A stretch of 64,000 bases of DNA, taken from positions 1 to 64,000 of the forward strand of contig CAMDEM010000012.1 in NCBI GenBank assembly GCA_945896675.1. The letters run 5' to 3'. This DNA is from Cyanobium sp. NIES-981 (GTDB lineage: Bacteria > Cyanobacteriota > Cyanobacteriia > PCC-6307 > Cyanobiaceae). The notes beneath the pieces were generated by a model, which worked only from the letters and a program-made list of their open reading frames with translations, was not told the DNA's origin and ran no database searches. The translations under genes and the position numbers were made by a program. Position 1 is the first letter of the stretch; every line of letters begins with the position of its first letter. Below are positions 17,518-25,259 of this stretch, one piece after another.

Positions 17518-18444
17518 ATGGCGACCCAAACACTCCTCCCCCCTGGCACCGAAAGCTACGACCCCCGTTTTGACAGCCTGATCCTGTTCAACGCTGAATT
17601 GGAGCTTCTCGCCGACGGCTTTCGCTGGCTGGAGGGCCCGGTTTGGTTTGGCGATCACCAGTGCCTGCTGTTCAACGACCTGCCCAACAACCGCACCCTG
17701 CGCTGGAGTGAGCGCCATGGGGTTTCCGTCTTCCGGGAAACCTCCGACTACGGCAATGGCCAGACCCGGGACCACCAGGGACGCCTGATCACCTGCCATC
17801 ACCGCAGCCGCTGCCTAACCCGTGGGGAACACGACGGGATCACCACAACCCTGGTGAGTCAGGCCGACGGCAAACCGCTCAACGCACCCAACGACGTGGT
17901 GGTTAAGAGCGACGGCAGTATCTGGTTTAGCGATCCGCTCTATGGATTGATCAATGACTACGAAGGTGGTCGCCAACTGTCCGAACAGCCTGCGGCCCTC
18001 TATCGCCTCGATCCGGCTACCGGGGAATTGAACCGGATGGCCTCCGATTTCGACGGCCCCAATGGCCTGGCCTTTTCGCCGGATGAGCGCAAGCTCTATG
18101 TGGCTGAGTCTGGAGCGCCGGGCGCGCTGGAGCCCCGGCAATACATCCGCGTGTTTGATGTCAGTGAGGATGGCTGCTCCCTCTCCGGCGGTGGGATTTT
18201 CCACAAAATCACACCGGGCTGGGCCGATGGCTTCCGGGTGGATGAGCATGGCAATCTCTGGTGCGGCGCCGGCGATGGCGTGCACTGCATCGCTCCCGAT
18301 GGCACCCTGCTGGGCAAGGTGCTCGTACCGAAGCGCGTCTCCAATCTTTGTTTCGGAGACCGATTCCACAGCCGTCTGTTCATCTGCGCCTCCTCATCCC
18401 TCTACGCGCTGTTTACCAACACCCGCGGAATTCAGCGCCCCTAA
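17518..18444 (+). CDS. SMP-30/gluconolactonase family lactonase
   Basis: A 308-aa six-bladed beta-propeller of the gluconolactonase/luciferin-regenerating family. The metal and catalytic positions are present: Glu in W-L-E-G-P-V-W, Asn in N-A-P-N-D-V-V, Asn in G-P-N-G-L-A-F, and Asp in W-A-D-G-F-R-V. It would hydrolyse glucono-1,5-lactone or another sugar lactone. There is no signal peptide, so it is cytoplasmic. It shares a divergent regulatory region with the glucose-dehydrogenase-like SDR through its operon, which supports a glucose to gluconate route. Confidence 0.88.
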   Translation: MATQTLLPPGTESYDPRFDSLILFNAELELLADGFRWLEGPVWFGDHQCLLFNDLPNNRTLRWSERHGVSVFRETSDYGNGQTRDHQGRLITCHHRSRCLTRGEHDGITTTLVSQADGKPLNAPNDVVVKSDGSIWFSDPLYGLINDYEGGRQLSEQPAALYRLDPATGELNRMASDFDGPNGLAFSPDERKLYVAESGAPGALEPRQYIRVFDVSEDGCSLSGGGIFHKITPGWADGFRVDEHGNLWCGAGDGVHCIAPDGTLLGKVLVPKRVSNLCFGDRFHSRLFICASSSLYALFTNTRGIQRP

Positions 18445-18497
18445 AACAGCGTTCCTCCCGGCCAATCCATCTCTTCCCCACCAACCTCCTGAACGCC

Positions 18498-18755
18498 ATG
18501 GCCAATCCCCAACTGGAAACCTTCCTTGCCAAGGCCAAGGCCGACCCCGAGCTTCTCCAACGGCTGCAGGCCTGCGCCAACCTCGATGCGCTCGCCGCCC
18601 TAGGCAGCGAGCTTGGCCATCAGTTCAGCGGTGTCGATCTGGTGCGCCATCAGGCTGAGGCCACGCTGCGTCTGGGCGAGGAGGATCTGGCCGCCGCCGC
18701 CGCCGGGGTGGAACTCCAGGGGCACCTCTGGTTGATGCGCATCGTCTGGGCATGA
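18498..18755 (+). CDS. Nif11-domain small protein inside metabolic operon
   Basis: 85 aa from ATG 18498; the same frame is open back to 18261, but that is inside the SMP-30 gene. It has a clear Nif11 signature: L-E-T-F-L-A-K-A-K-A-D-P-E-L-L-Q-R-L, then A-N-L-D-A-L-A-A-L-G-S-E-L-G-H-Q-F. It ends E-E-D-L-A-A-A-A-A-G-V-E-L, which resembles a RiPP leader boundary, but the remaining ~15 residues (ending M-R-I-V-W-A) have no Cys, Ser or Thr to modify. A product peptide is thus unlikely; a carrier or regulator role in the operon is possible. Confidence 0.75.
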   Translation: MANPQLETFLAKAKADPELLQRLQACANLDALAALGSELGHQFSGVDLVRHQAEATLRLGEEDLAAAAAGVELQGHLWLMRIVWA

Positions 18756-18762
18756 GCACGCC

Positions 18763-19179
18763 ATGCGCTTGATTTCCCAACTCGAACTCGCTGACTGTCG
18801 GGCGATCTTGGCAGCCGCCCACGCCGAAGCCGCCCAGCGCCATGCCGTGGTGAGCGTGGCCATCGTGGATGGCGGCGGCCACCCCCTCCTGCTCGAACGG
18901 GGTGATGGGGCCAGTCCCGCCAGTGCGGCGGCAGCCCTGGCCAAAGCCCGCATGGCCGCCCTCAACGCCAAGTCCACCGAGGCGATGGAGGCGGCGATCA
19001 ATGGGGAGCGACCTGGCCTGATCCAGCTCGCTGGAGCCCTTGATGGGCCCGCCGTTGCGATGGCAGGGGGGGTGCCGCTACTCCATCAAGGGGTCTGTCT
19101 CGGTGCCATCGGCATTTCCGGCATGACTCCAGAAGTGGACACCGCCATTGCCACCGCTGGGGCAGCAGCCCTACCTTGA
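18763..19179 (+). CDS. GlcG/HbpS-like (DUF336) protein
   Basis: 138 aa covering one complete DUF336 domain: V-V-S-V-A-I-V-D-G-G-G-H-P-L-L-L-E-R near 28-45, A-K-A-R-M-A-A-L-N, and the C-terminal G-A-I-G-I-S-G. Relatives bind haem or small acids (HbpS) or sit in glycolate and PduO operons; their biochemistry is poorly known. There is no signal peptide, so it is cytoplasmic here, unlike secreted HbpS. It starts 7 bp after the Nif11 gene and abuts the VOC gene. Confidence 0.82.
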   Translation: MRLISQLELADCRAILAAAHAEAAQRHAVVSVAIVDGGGHPLLLERGDGASPASAAAALAKARMAALNAKSTEAMEAAINGERPGLIQLAGALDGPAVAMAGGVPLLHQGVCLGAIGISGMTPEVDTAIATAGAAALP

Positions 19180-19190
19180 ACCCTCCAGCC

Positions 19191-20165
19191 ATGGCTAATC
19201 CCCACATCGACACCATCGGCTTCACCACAGCTGATGGGGAAGCCAGTGCCAGCTTCTTCACCGAGTGCCTTGGCTTTCAACGCGCCGGAGCATCCCGGAT
19301 TGTCGATGGCGGTCCCTACGGCGACCTGGTAGGCCTTCCCGGCGCCCGTTTCAAGCTGTTGCGTCTGACGATCGGCGCGGAAGTGCTGGAGCTCACCGAG
19401 ATTCTGGATCCGGGCCCCGGAGCCCGGCCAGGCAGACCCATAGCGGCCGACTCGCAAAGCACAGACCGCTGGTTCCAGCACATCTGCCTGGTGGTCAACG
19501 GCATGGATGACGCCTTGGCTGGCCTGCAGCTCGCCTTCAAGGCCGGCACGATCACCCCGATCTCCTCGGCGCCCCAGCGCCTACCGGACTGGAACACCGC
19601 CGCCGCAGGCATCGTCGCCTACAAATTGCACGATCCAGAGGGCCATCCCCTAGAACTCCTGCAATTCCCCCTAGACAAAGGCGAGGCCCGTTGGCATGGA
19701 GATGCTCCTGGACCGGTCCTGGGCATCGACCACAGCGCCATCGGCATCGCCGACACCGCCGCCAGCTGCCGTTTCTACCGAGAGCTGCTGGGCCTGGCCG
19801 CCGGTGGTGACGGCGTCAACTCCGGGCCGGAGCAGGATGGCCTCGATGGCATCACGGGCAGCAGGGTTCACATCACCGGCCATCGCTGCCCTACGGGCGC
19901 CGGCGTCGAGTGCCTCGACTACCGCGAACCCCCAGGCGGACGCCCCATGGCCCCTGACCAGGGCATCCAGGATCTGGCCCATTGGCAGTTGCGCCTGCGG
20001 GTCGCCAACCTTGATGAGATCAGGGCAAAGGCCCAAACCTATGGCGGGACATTGATCTCCCCGGGGATTGTCGAACTGGGCGACCAGGCCAAGTTGATCG
20101 GGTCCCGCCGGGCCCTGCAGCTGGCCGATCCCGATGGCCACCGGCTTCAGGTGCTGGAGGCCTAG
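19191..20165 (+). CDS. Two-domain VOC (glyoxalase/dioxygenase fold) protein
   Basis: 324 aa from ATG 19191; a TTG at 19176 overlapping the previous stop is an alternative. It has two VOC half-modules: I-D-T-I-G-F-T-T-A-D with F-F-T-E-C-L-G-F at residues 4-30, and L-G-I-D-H-S-A-I-G-I with F-Y-R-E-L-L-G near 175-200. E-G-H-P-L-E-L-L-Q and D-G-H-R-L-Q-V-L close the first and second domains and carry the usual metal-ligand Glu/His region. The reaction is unknown. It is last in the ridA operon, and its stop codon lies in a short duplicated sequence (20159-20204). Confidence 0.82.
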   Translation: MANPHIDTIGFTTADGEASASFFTECLGFQRAGASRIVDGGPYGDLVGLPGARFKLLRLTIGAEVLELTEILDPGPGARPGRPIAADSQSTDRWFQHICLVVNGMDDALAGLQLAFKAGTITPISSAPQRLPDWNTAAAGIVAYKLHDPEGHPLELLQFPLDKGEARWHGDAPGPVLGIDHSAIGIADTAASCRFYRELLGLAAGGDGVNSGPEQDGLDGITGSRVHITGHRCPTGAGVECLDYREPPGGRPMAPDQGIQDLAHWQLRLRVANLDEIRAKAQTYGGTLISPGIVELGDQAKLIGSRRALQLADPDGHRLQVLEA

Positions 20166-20204
20166 TTCCCGGGCCCGGGGCCTAGTTCACGGGCGCAGGC
20201 CTAG
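20159..20204. repeat. Short direct repeat spanning the VOC stop codon
   Basis: A 16-bp unit GGCCTAGTTC(C/A)CGGGC occurs at 20159-20174 and 20179-20194, with one mismatch and a 20-bp period. A third partial copy (GGCCTAG) at 20198-20204 holds the stop codon of the convergent glgX. The first copy includes the stop of the VOC gene. It looks like a local slippage or duplication event in the 35-bp convergent spacer. Confidence 0.7.
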
Positions 20205-22375
20205 GCAGGGGCTGGGGGGAGCTCCACCATCAACACCCGGATGGAGCGGGGACCCACTTCAACCTCGCTCCCCAGGAGAGCGGGCCCCGATCCCCAGGGC
20301 GAGATGTCATCGGGGCCTGGGCTGGAGGTGTCAATCCAGTGGCGCCACGGCCGATCACCGGCGTCGGGCTGGGGCACCCCAAAGCAGAGGGGTTGCCACC
20401 AGGCATTCACCATGGCGTGCAAGCGGTAGCGACGGGAAATGCTGGTCAGCGAGACCGCAAACGAGCGCGACTCCTCGCCCCAATCGGGCTGGTTGGGCAC
20501 CACCCCATGCCAGCTGACGGCGTTATGGCCCAGGAGCTCGGTGAGGGTGAACGACTGATGGTCCACCACCACATCCCGGCGCATCCGAAAGGCAATCAGC
20601 TCTCTCACAAACCGGCGCAGGTCTGTCGCTGTATCCAATTGATTCCAATCGAACCAGCTCAGGGCCGTGTCTTGGCAATAGGCGTTGTTATTTCCCATCT
20701 GGGTGCGTCCCACCTCATCGCCCATGCCCAGCATGGGCGTACCCAAGGAGAGAATGAGCAGGGTGAAAAAGTTGCGGCGCTGCCTGAGGCGTAGGGCCAA
20801 AATCTCAGCATCATCGGTTGCACCTTCGTTGCCACAATTCCAACTGGCGTTGTCATCGCTGCCATCCCGGTTGGCTTCACCATTGGCCCCGTTGTGCTTG
20901 CCGTTGTAGGCGACCACATCTGCAAGGGTGAAGCCGTCATGGCAGGTGATGAAATTGATGCTGACCTCGGCGGCACGGTTTTCATAGCCATAAATATCTG
21001 GACTGCCAATCAAGCGCTGGGCCACCTTGTCCGCCATGCCTGGATCACCTTTGAGGAAATGGCGCACGTCATCGCGAAAACGGCCATTCCATTCCTGCCA
21101 GTTATCCGCAACGAAACTGCCCACCTGGTACAGACCGGCGGCATCCCAAGCCTCAGCAATCAACTTGGTTCCCGCCAAGACAGGGTCGGTATCGATATCC
21201 CAAAGGATTGGTGGCGATGGTGACGGCTCCCCTGTCTCATCACGGGAGAGCACGGAAGCCAGATCAAAGCGGAAACCATCCACGTGCATGTGCTCCACCC
21301 AGTAGCGCAAACTGTGGCGAATCATTCGCCTAACCACAGGATTATTTGCATTCAAGGTATTAAAGCAACCCGTATAATCAGCGTAGGTACTCTGATCCTC
21401 TCCCAACAGATAATAATCGGAATTAGCAATGCCGCGATAGCAAAAAGAAGGGCCATCAGCATTACCCTCGGCCGTGTGGTTAAACACCACATCAAGGATC
21501 ACCTCAAGGCCGGCCCGATGCAGGGCCTTCACCAGATCTCGAAATTCATCGAGGGGGCCCATTGGATCAGGACGAGCGCTGTAACCGTGATGGGGCACAA
21601 AAAAGGAAATGGGTTGGTAGCCCCAGTAATTCGGCCTGCCCCCCGGTGCATCCAAGGGATCAAACTGAAACACCGGTAGCAGTTCCACCGCCGTAACCCC
21701 TAAATCCTTGAGGTAGGGAATTTTCTCGATTAGCCCTCCGTAGGTACCGGCCTTTTGCGGCGTCACACCGGAGCTTGGATCGGCGGTGAAGCCGCGCACA
21801 TGCAGCTCATAAATCACCGTGTCCCGGCTGGGGCGCCTGAGCGGTTGATCCCCTTCCCAGTCGTAAGCGCTGGGATCAACCACCACGCTCCTCATGGCCA
21901 CCGCGCTGGGCTGACTCGGCTCACGCCGATAGCCCTCGGGCATCACCAGGGCCAGGCCATAGGGATCCAAGAGCAAATTATTGGAATCGAAGCGCAGCCC
22001 TTTGGATGGATCCCAGGGGCCATGCACGCGATAGCCATACACCTGGCCTGGGCTCAGTCCAGCTACAAAACAGTGCCAATAGTGGTAGGTGCAGTAGGTC
22101 TCCCCCTCAAGCACCAACACCCGGAAAGGCTCTGGGGATGATGGGCTCTCAAACAGGCACAACTCCACCTTGGTGGCGTCCCTGGCATAAAGACTGAAGT
22201 TGACCCCACCCGGCAGGGGGGTTGCCCCCAGGGGCGCACTTGATCCTGGAGACAAGGCAAGTTGGGGCACAGGTGCAACGCGCCCCAGGGCGCAGCGCGG
22301 GCTAACCAATGATGGCGCAAATAAGCCGAGTCCCGGTAACTTGGGGTCACAGCTTGTTGCCGGTCTTGTGGACAT
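20201..22375 (-). CDS. glgX: Glycogen debranching enzyme (isoamylase type, GH13)
   Basis: About 724 aa from ATG 22375; the frame stays open to 22621, but upstream sequence overlaps the divergent DoxX gene. An N-terminal CBM48-type domain (P-L-P-G-G-V-N-F-S-L-Y-A) precedes a GH13 barrel with D-V-V-F-N-H-T-A-E-G, the nucleophile Asp in G-F-R-F-D-L-A, the acid Glu in I-A-E-A-W-D, and the transition-state region C-H-D-G-F. The G-D-E-V-G-R-T-Q-x-G-N-N-N-A-Y-C pattern is typical of GlgX. It hydrolyses alpha-1,6 branches of trimmed glycogen. The middle part appears less GC-rich than the surrounding genes. Confidence 0.93.
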   Translation of the reverse strand: MSTRPATSCDPKLPGLGLFAPSLVSPRCALGRVAPVPQLALSPGSSAPLGATPLPGGVNFSLYARDATKVELCLFESPSSPEPFRVLVLEGETYCTYHYWHCFVAGLSPGQVYGYRVHGPWDPSKGLRFDSNNLLLDPYGLALVMPEGYRREPSQPSAVAMRSVVVDPSAYDWEGDQPLRRPSRDTVIYELHVRGFTADPSSGVTPQKAGTYGGLIEKIPYLKDLGVTAVELLPVFQFDPLDAPGGRPNYWGYQPISFFVPHHGYSARPDPMGPLDEFRDLVKALHRAGLEVILDVVFNHTAEGNADGPSFCYRGIANSDYYLLGEDQSTYADYTGCFNTLNANNPVVRRMIRHSLRYWVEHMHVDGFRFDLASVLSRDETGEPSPSPPILWDIDTDPVLAGTKLIAEAWDAAGLYQVGSFVADNWQEWNGRFRDDVRHFLKGDPGMADKVAQRLIGSPDIYGYENRAAEVSINFITCHDGFTLADVVAYNGKHNGANGEANRDGSDDNASWNCGNEGATDDAEILALRLRQRRNFFTLLILSLGTPMLGMGDEVGRTQMGNNNAYCQDTALSWFDWNQLDTATDLRRFVRELIAFRMRRDVVVDHQSFTLTELLGHNAVSWHGVVPNQPDWGEESRSFAVSLTSISRRYRLHAMVNAWWQPLCFGVPQPDAGDRPWRHWIDTSSPGPDDISPWGSGPALLGSEVEVGPRSIRVLMVELPPAPA

Positions 22376-22433
22376 CACCGTTGTGGAGCTGTTGGTACCA
22401 ACGGCACAAACAGACCTGGCCGAAGGGACCCTG

Positions 22434-22865
22434 ATGGTCTTAAGGGTCTTCACGGGGATCTGCTTTATCCGCCACGGCTGGCCCAAGCTGCGCAACCTCA
22501 AAACCTGGGCTACGGCGATGAAAACGCCCCAGTGGCTCTGTTTCCTCTCCGCCTTTTCGATGTGGGGAGCTGGCATCGTGCTGATCCCTGGGCTGCTCAC
22601 ACCGCTGGCGGCCCTAGCCATCCTGGTCTCGATGGCCTACGCGATGGTGCTCGAGATCGCTGCTGGATTTCCCTTCATTGGCCCCGATCCCTATCAAATT
22701 CCCGCTGGGGATTACGCCGGCCCCATGGGTGTGGGCGACCCGCCCAGCTGGGAGAAAGCAGCGATGTATGTGGTGATGTGCCTGGTGCTAGCCACCTGTG
22801 GGGGCGGCCTTTTTTCCCTCGACAATCTGATCATTGCCGACATCCTGAAAGCACTGGTCGGCTGA
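22434..22865 (+). CDS. DoxX family membrane protein
   Basis: About 143 aa from ATG 22434, which has GAAGGGA a suitable distance upstream. GTGs at 22383 or 22368 would add residues that also look coding, so the start is open. There are four hydrophobic helices and the DoxX pattern L-R-V-F-T-G-I-C-F-I-R-H-G-W-P-K-L near the N-terminus. DoxX proteins are quinol-linked or redox-associated membrane proteins of mostly unknown mechanism. It heads a plus-strand run with two small membrane proteins and TolC, divergent from glgX by about 58 bp. Confidence 0.82.
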   Translation: MVLRVFTGICFIRHGWPKLRNLKTWATAMKTPQWLCFLSAFSMWGAGIVLIPGLLTPLAALAILVSMAYAMVLEIAAGFPFIGPDPYQIPAGDYAGPMGVGDPPSWEKAAMYVVMCLVLATCGGGLFSLDNLIIADILKALVG

Positions 22866-22871
22866 GCTGGC

Positions 22872-23129
22872 ATGCCGCAAGCAATGCCCCGCTTCTTTTT
22901 GGGCTGGGTTTATGGCCCATGGGCAGCTTCGGCGGTAGTCAATTTGGCCGCGCTGCGCCTCCTGATTGCCGACGACTTCAGCTTGCACGCCCATGGATGG
23001 AGCCTGTTTGGCAGCGGAGCGATCTGCTTTTCGATTGGCTGCGTCAGCAAGGTGTCCTGGGAGCTAGCCAAAATCAATCGCAACCTTCCCCGGGAGCGTC
23101 AAATCGTTGAACACATGGTTCTGCATTAA
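22872..23129 (+). CDS. Small membrane protein, tandem paralogue A
   Basis: 85 aa with two hydrophobic segments (about 7-30 and 42-60). I do not recognise a named family. It shares with the next gene the block F-G-x-x-A-I-C-F-S-I-G-C (about 46-57), a leucine/basic stretch before it and a charged C-terminal tail, so the two are tandem paralogues. It starts 6 bp after the DoxX gene. The conserved Cys pair could matter for folding or metal binding. Confidence 0.6.
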   Translation: MPQAMPRFFLGWVYGPWAASAVVNLAALRLLIADDFSLHAHGWSLFGSGAICFSIGCVSKVSWELAKINRNLPRERQIVEHMVLH

Positions 23130-23138
23130 CGAGGGGCG

Positions 23139-23393
23139 ATGGGAAGTAAGCGCCTGATCACCATCATTACCCTGCCCTGGATTGCCGCAGCCTTGGTGTT
23201 GCTGCTGGTCACCAAATTGCGAGACGACGCCCTCCGCTGGCATTGGGGACTGTTTGGCAATGCCGCCATTTGCTTTTCGATTGGTTGCCTAGCCCGAACC
23301 AGCGTGCTGCTGCACGACAAGGTCCAGGCGGAAAAGAAAGCTGACTCCGCCCTTGCGGCCCAAGCCAACGGACCAACCCCCTCCCGCCCATGA
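23139..23393 (+). CDS. Small membrane protein, tandem paralogue B
   Basis: 84 aa, a paralogue of the preceding gene. One hydrophobic helix lies at about 6-24 (I-T-I-I-T-L-P-W-I-A-A) and a second at 40-55 containing A-I-C-F-S-I-G-C, followed by an Ala/Lys-rich polar tail. Function is unknown. Its stop overlaps the start of the tolC-like gene (ATGA), so translation is coupled to it. This suggests an accessory role at the efflux machinery, which is inferred from context only. Confidence 0.6.
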   Translation: MGSKRLITIITLPWIAAALVLLLVTKLRDDALRWHWGLFGNAAICFSIGCLARTSVLLHDKVQAEKKADSALAAQANGPTPSRP

Positions 23394-25120
23394 CCGCAAG
23401 GGCGCGGCAGTCGGCATGGATTGCCTTAGCCGCCGCCCTGGGCCTGGTGTTCCCCAGCCCCAGGAACTCGTGGGCAGAGACCCTTCCCAAACCCTCAACC
23501 TCCCTGCTGCGCAGCCTGGATCGCTTCGAGAAGGATTTGCAGCTCCTGGATCAGACCCTGCCTACCCCGGCCCCTGGCCCCGCCCAAGCCAAAGGGTCTG
23601 CTGGGGTTCTGGCCAGCCTCGAGCCGCCTGCGCCTGGAGCCATACCCAGCAGCATCGAAGCCGTCAGGATTCAGCGCAGGGTTCGCCTCAGCCTGCCCAT
23701 GGCCCTGGAGGTAGCCGTTCGCAACGACCCCGAGCTGGCGGAGCAGGTGGCAGCGGTGCGGGAGCGCCAGGGCTGGCTGACCTCGGTGCGGGGGCGCTTC
23801 TGGCCCGAACTCTCCCTGCTGGCGGGAAGTGGCTATAGCCAAAGGCGCACCGACAGCACCGCCTGGCAGGGCAACGAAGGCATCTACCCAGCTGGCTCCC
23901 CATTCCTGGTGAGAACAGGAGGCTGGAACCAAATCCAACAAAACCTCCAGGTCACCACCGCTGGCTTGGGGCTCAATTGGGAGCTGGTGAGTTTTGAACG
24001 CAATGCAGCCTTGGCCGAATCCAAAGACGAACTCAAGGCCTCCCAACAGCGCTATGCCAACCGGCTACGCCAACTGCAACTCGACGTCAGCCTGGCCTAC
24101 TACGGGCTTCAGTTGGCCGAGCAACTGACGCGGGTCCGGCAGGCCGTCGTCAACAACGACGCGATCGTGAGGGGGGAAGTTTCGGCCCTGAAGCGCTCGG
24201 GATTGGTTCCCAGGCTGGATTTGCTCCGGGCCGATGCGGCCCTGCAACAAAGCAATTACCGGCTTGAGCAAGCTGATGCCCTGCGGCTGAGTCGCCAACG
24301 CCAAATCAGCAACCTGATCAACGTCCCCTTTGATGTCACCGTCACCGCGTCTGAGGCGGTGACGGTGCAGCCACCATGGCCCTTGGATCTGCAGCAAACC
24401 CTGATCCAGGGCTTTGCCCAAAATCCCCAAATGCTGGCCCTGCAGGCGGCCCGGGATGCGCTGATCAACCAGGCCAATCGGCGGGCGGCAGAGTTGCTGC
24501 CCAGCCTGAGGCTGTTTGCCCAGGCGGGCTACGGAGAGGTGATCTCCGATGAACCGCTCATCAACCTGAATGGCTGCTGTGGTGCCACCCACATCCCCGC
24601 GCTCTACAGCCAAAGCGCCGACTGGGCAGCAGGCCTGCAATTTCGCTGGCGTTTATTCGACGGCGGGGTCACCAGCGGGGCCGCATCGGCCAGCCGGGCC
24701 GCAGCAGAACGCACCGTGCAAGCCCTGGCCCGGGAGCGCAATGGCATCCGCCAACGGATGGAAGCCGCCTTCTTCGACCACCGCGCGGCCCTGCGCCAAA
24801 TCGTGGCCTCCCGGTCGTCCTACGCGGCAGCACGGGAAGCCTTTCGCGATGTGCGGGCCCGCTACCAACTCGGCCTCGCCGATTACACCGATGTGAGCCA
24901 AACCATTCAGCTGCTCACCCAAACGATGGAAAGTGTGGCCGAATCCATCACCCTCGCCAACGTGAGCTACGCCCAGCTGCTGCGGGAATTGATCACGGTG
25001 CCGAATCAACCGGGGGCTCCGGTGAACCTTCCCCTGGTGCTGCCCCAACCGGCGCCAATGCTGCCAAGCGCTGCCGGCGCCGCACCATCCAGGCCCAACT
25101 CCGCCAGAACAGCAGGCTAA
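23390..25120 (+). CDS. TolC family outer-membrane efflux protein
   Basis: 576 aa. A signal-peptide-like N-terminus (A-W-I-A-L-A-A-A-L-G-L-V-F) and a ~70-aa Pro-rich linker precede two OEP repeats of long coiled-coil helices and short strands. The first starts around L-S-L-P-M-A-L-E-V-A-V-R-N-D-P-E-L-A and the second around L-D-L-Q-Q-T-L-I-Q-G-F-A. It would form a trimeric channel-tunnel in the outer membrane. Its last 128 bp overlap antisense with a small membrane protein gene downstream of an HlyD-type adaptor, a plausible partner on the opposite strand. Confidence 0.88.
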   Translation: MTARARQSAWIALAAALGLVFPSPRNSWAETLPKPSTSLLRSLDRFEKDLQLLDQTLPTPAPGPAQAKGSAGVLASLEPPAPGAIPSSIEAVRIQRRVRLSLPMALEVAVRNDPELAEQVAAVRERQGWLTSVRGRFWPELSLLAGSGYSQRRTDSTAWQGNEGIYPAGSPFLVRTGGWNQIQQNLQVTTAGLGLNWELVSFERNAALAESKDELKASQQRYANRLRQLQLDVSLAYYGLQLAEQLTRVRQAVVNNDAIVRGEVSALKRSGLVPRLDLLRADAALQQSNYRLEQADALRLSRQRQISNLINVPFDVTVTASEAVTVQPPWPLDLQQTLIQGFAQNPQMLALQAARDALINQANRRAAELLPSLRLFAQAGYGEVISDEPLINLNGCCGATHIPALYSQSADWAAGLQFRWRLFDGGVTSGAASASRAAAERTVQALARERNGIRQRMEAAFFDHRAALRQIVASRSSYAAAREAFRDVRARYQLGLADYTDVSQTIQLLTQTMESVAESITLANVSYAQLLRELITVPNQPGAPVNLPLVLPQPAPMLPSAAGAAPSRPNSARTAG

Positions 25121-25259
25121 GCAACACCAAAAACCAAAACCAAACCTCGGGGGCATTGGCATGGAGCAGCACCACCAACAGGCTGGCTTCAATCACTAGC
25201 AAGGGAAGCTCAGAGCGCAACGGCCCATGGACAGCGGCCCAGCGAGATCTGGCTGTCAT
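24993..25259 (-). CDS. Small two-helix membrane protein next to HlyD
   Basis: 88 aa from ATG 25259, which overlaps the stop of the HlyD gene (ATGA). A basic N-terminus is followed by a hydrophobic hairpin (L-L-V-I-E-A-S-L-L-V-V-L-L and W-F-W-F-L-V-L-L-S-L-L-F-W) and an R-R-R-Q-R stretch, then a Pro-rich tail. No family recognised. It is the last gene of the long minus-strand run from the cox operon, and the 3' half is antisense to the end of the TolC gene. Confidence 0.5.
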   Translation of the reverse strand: MTARSRWAAVHGPLRSELPLLVIEASLLVVLLHANAPEVWFWFLVLLSLLFWRSWAWMVRRRQRLAALAPVGAAPGEGSPEPPVDSAP

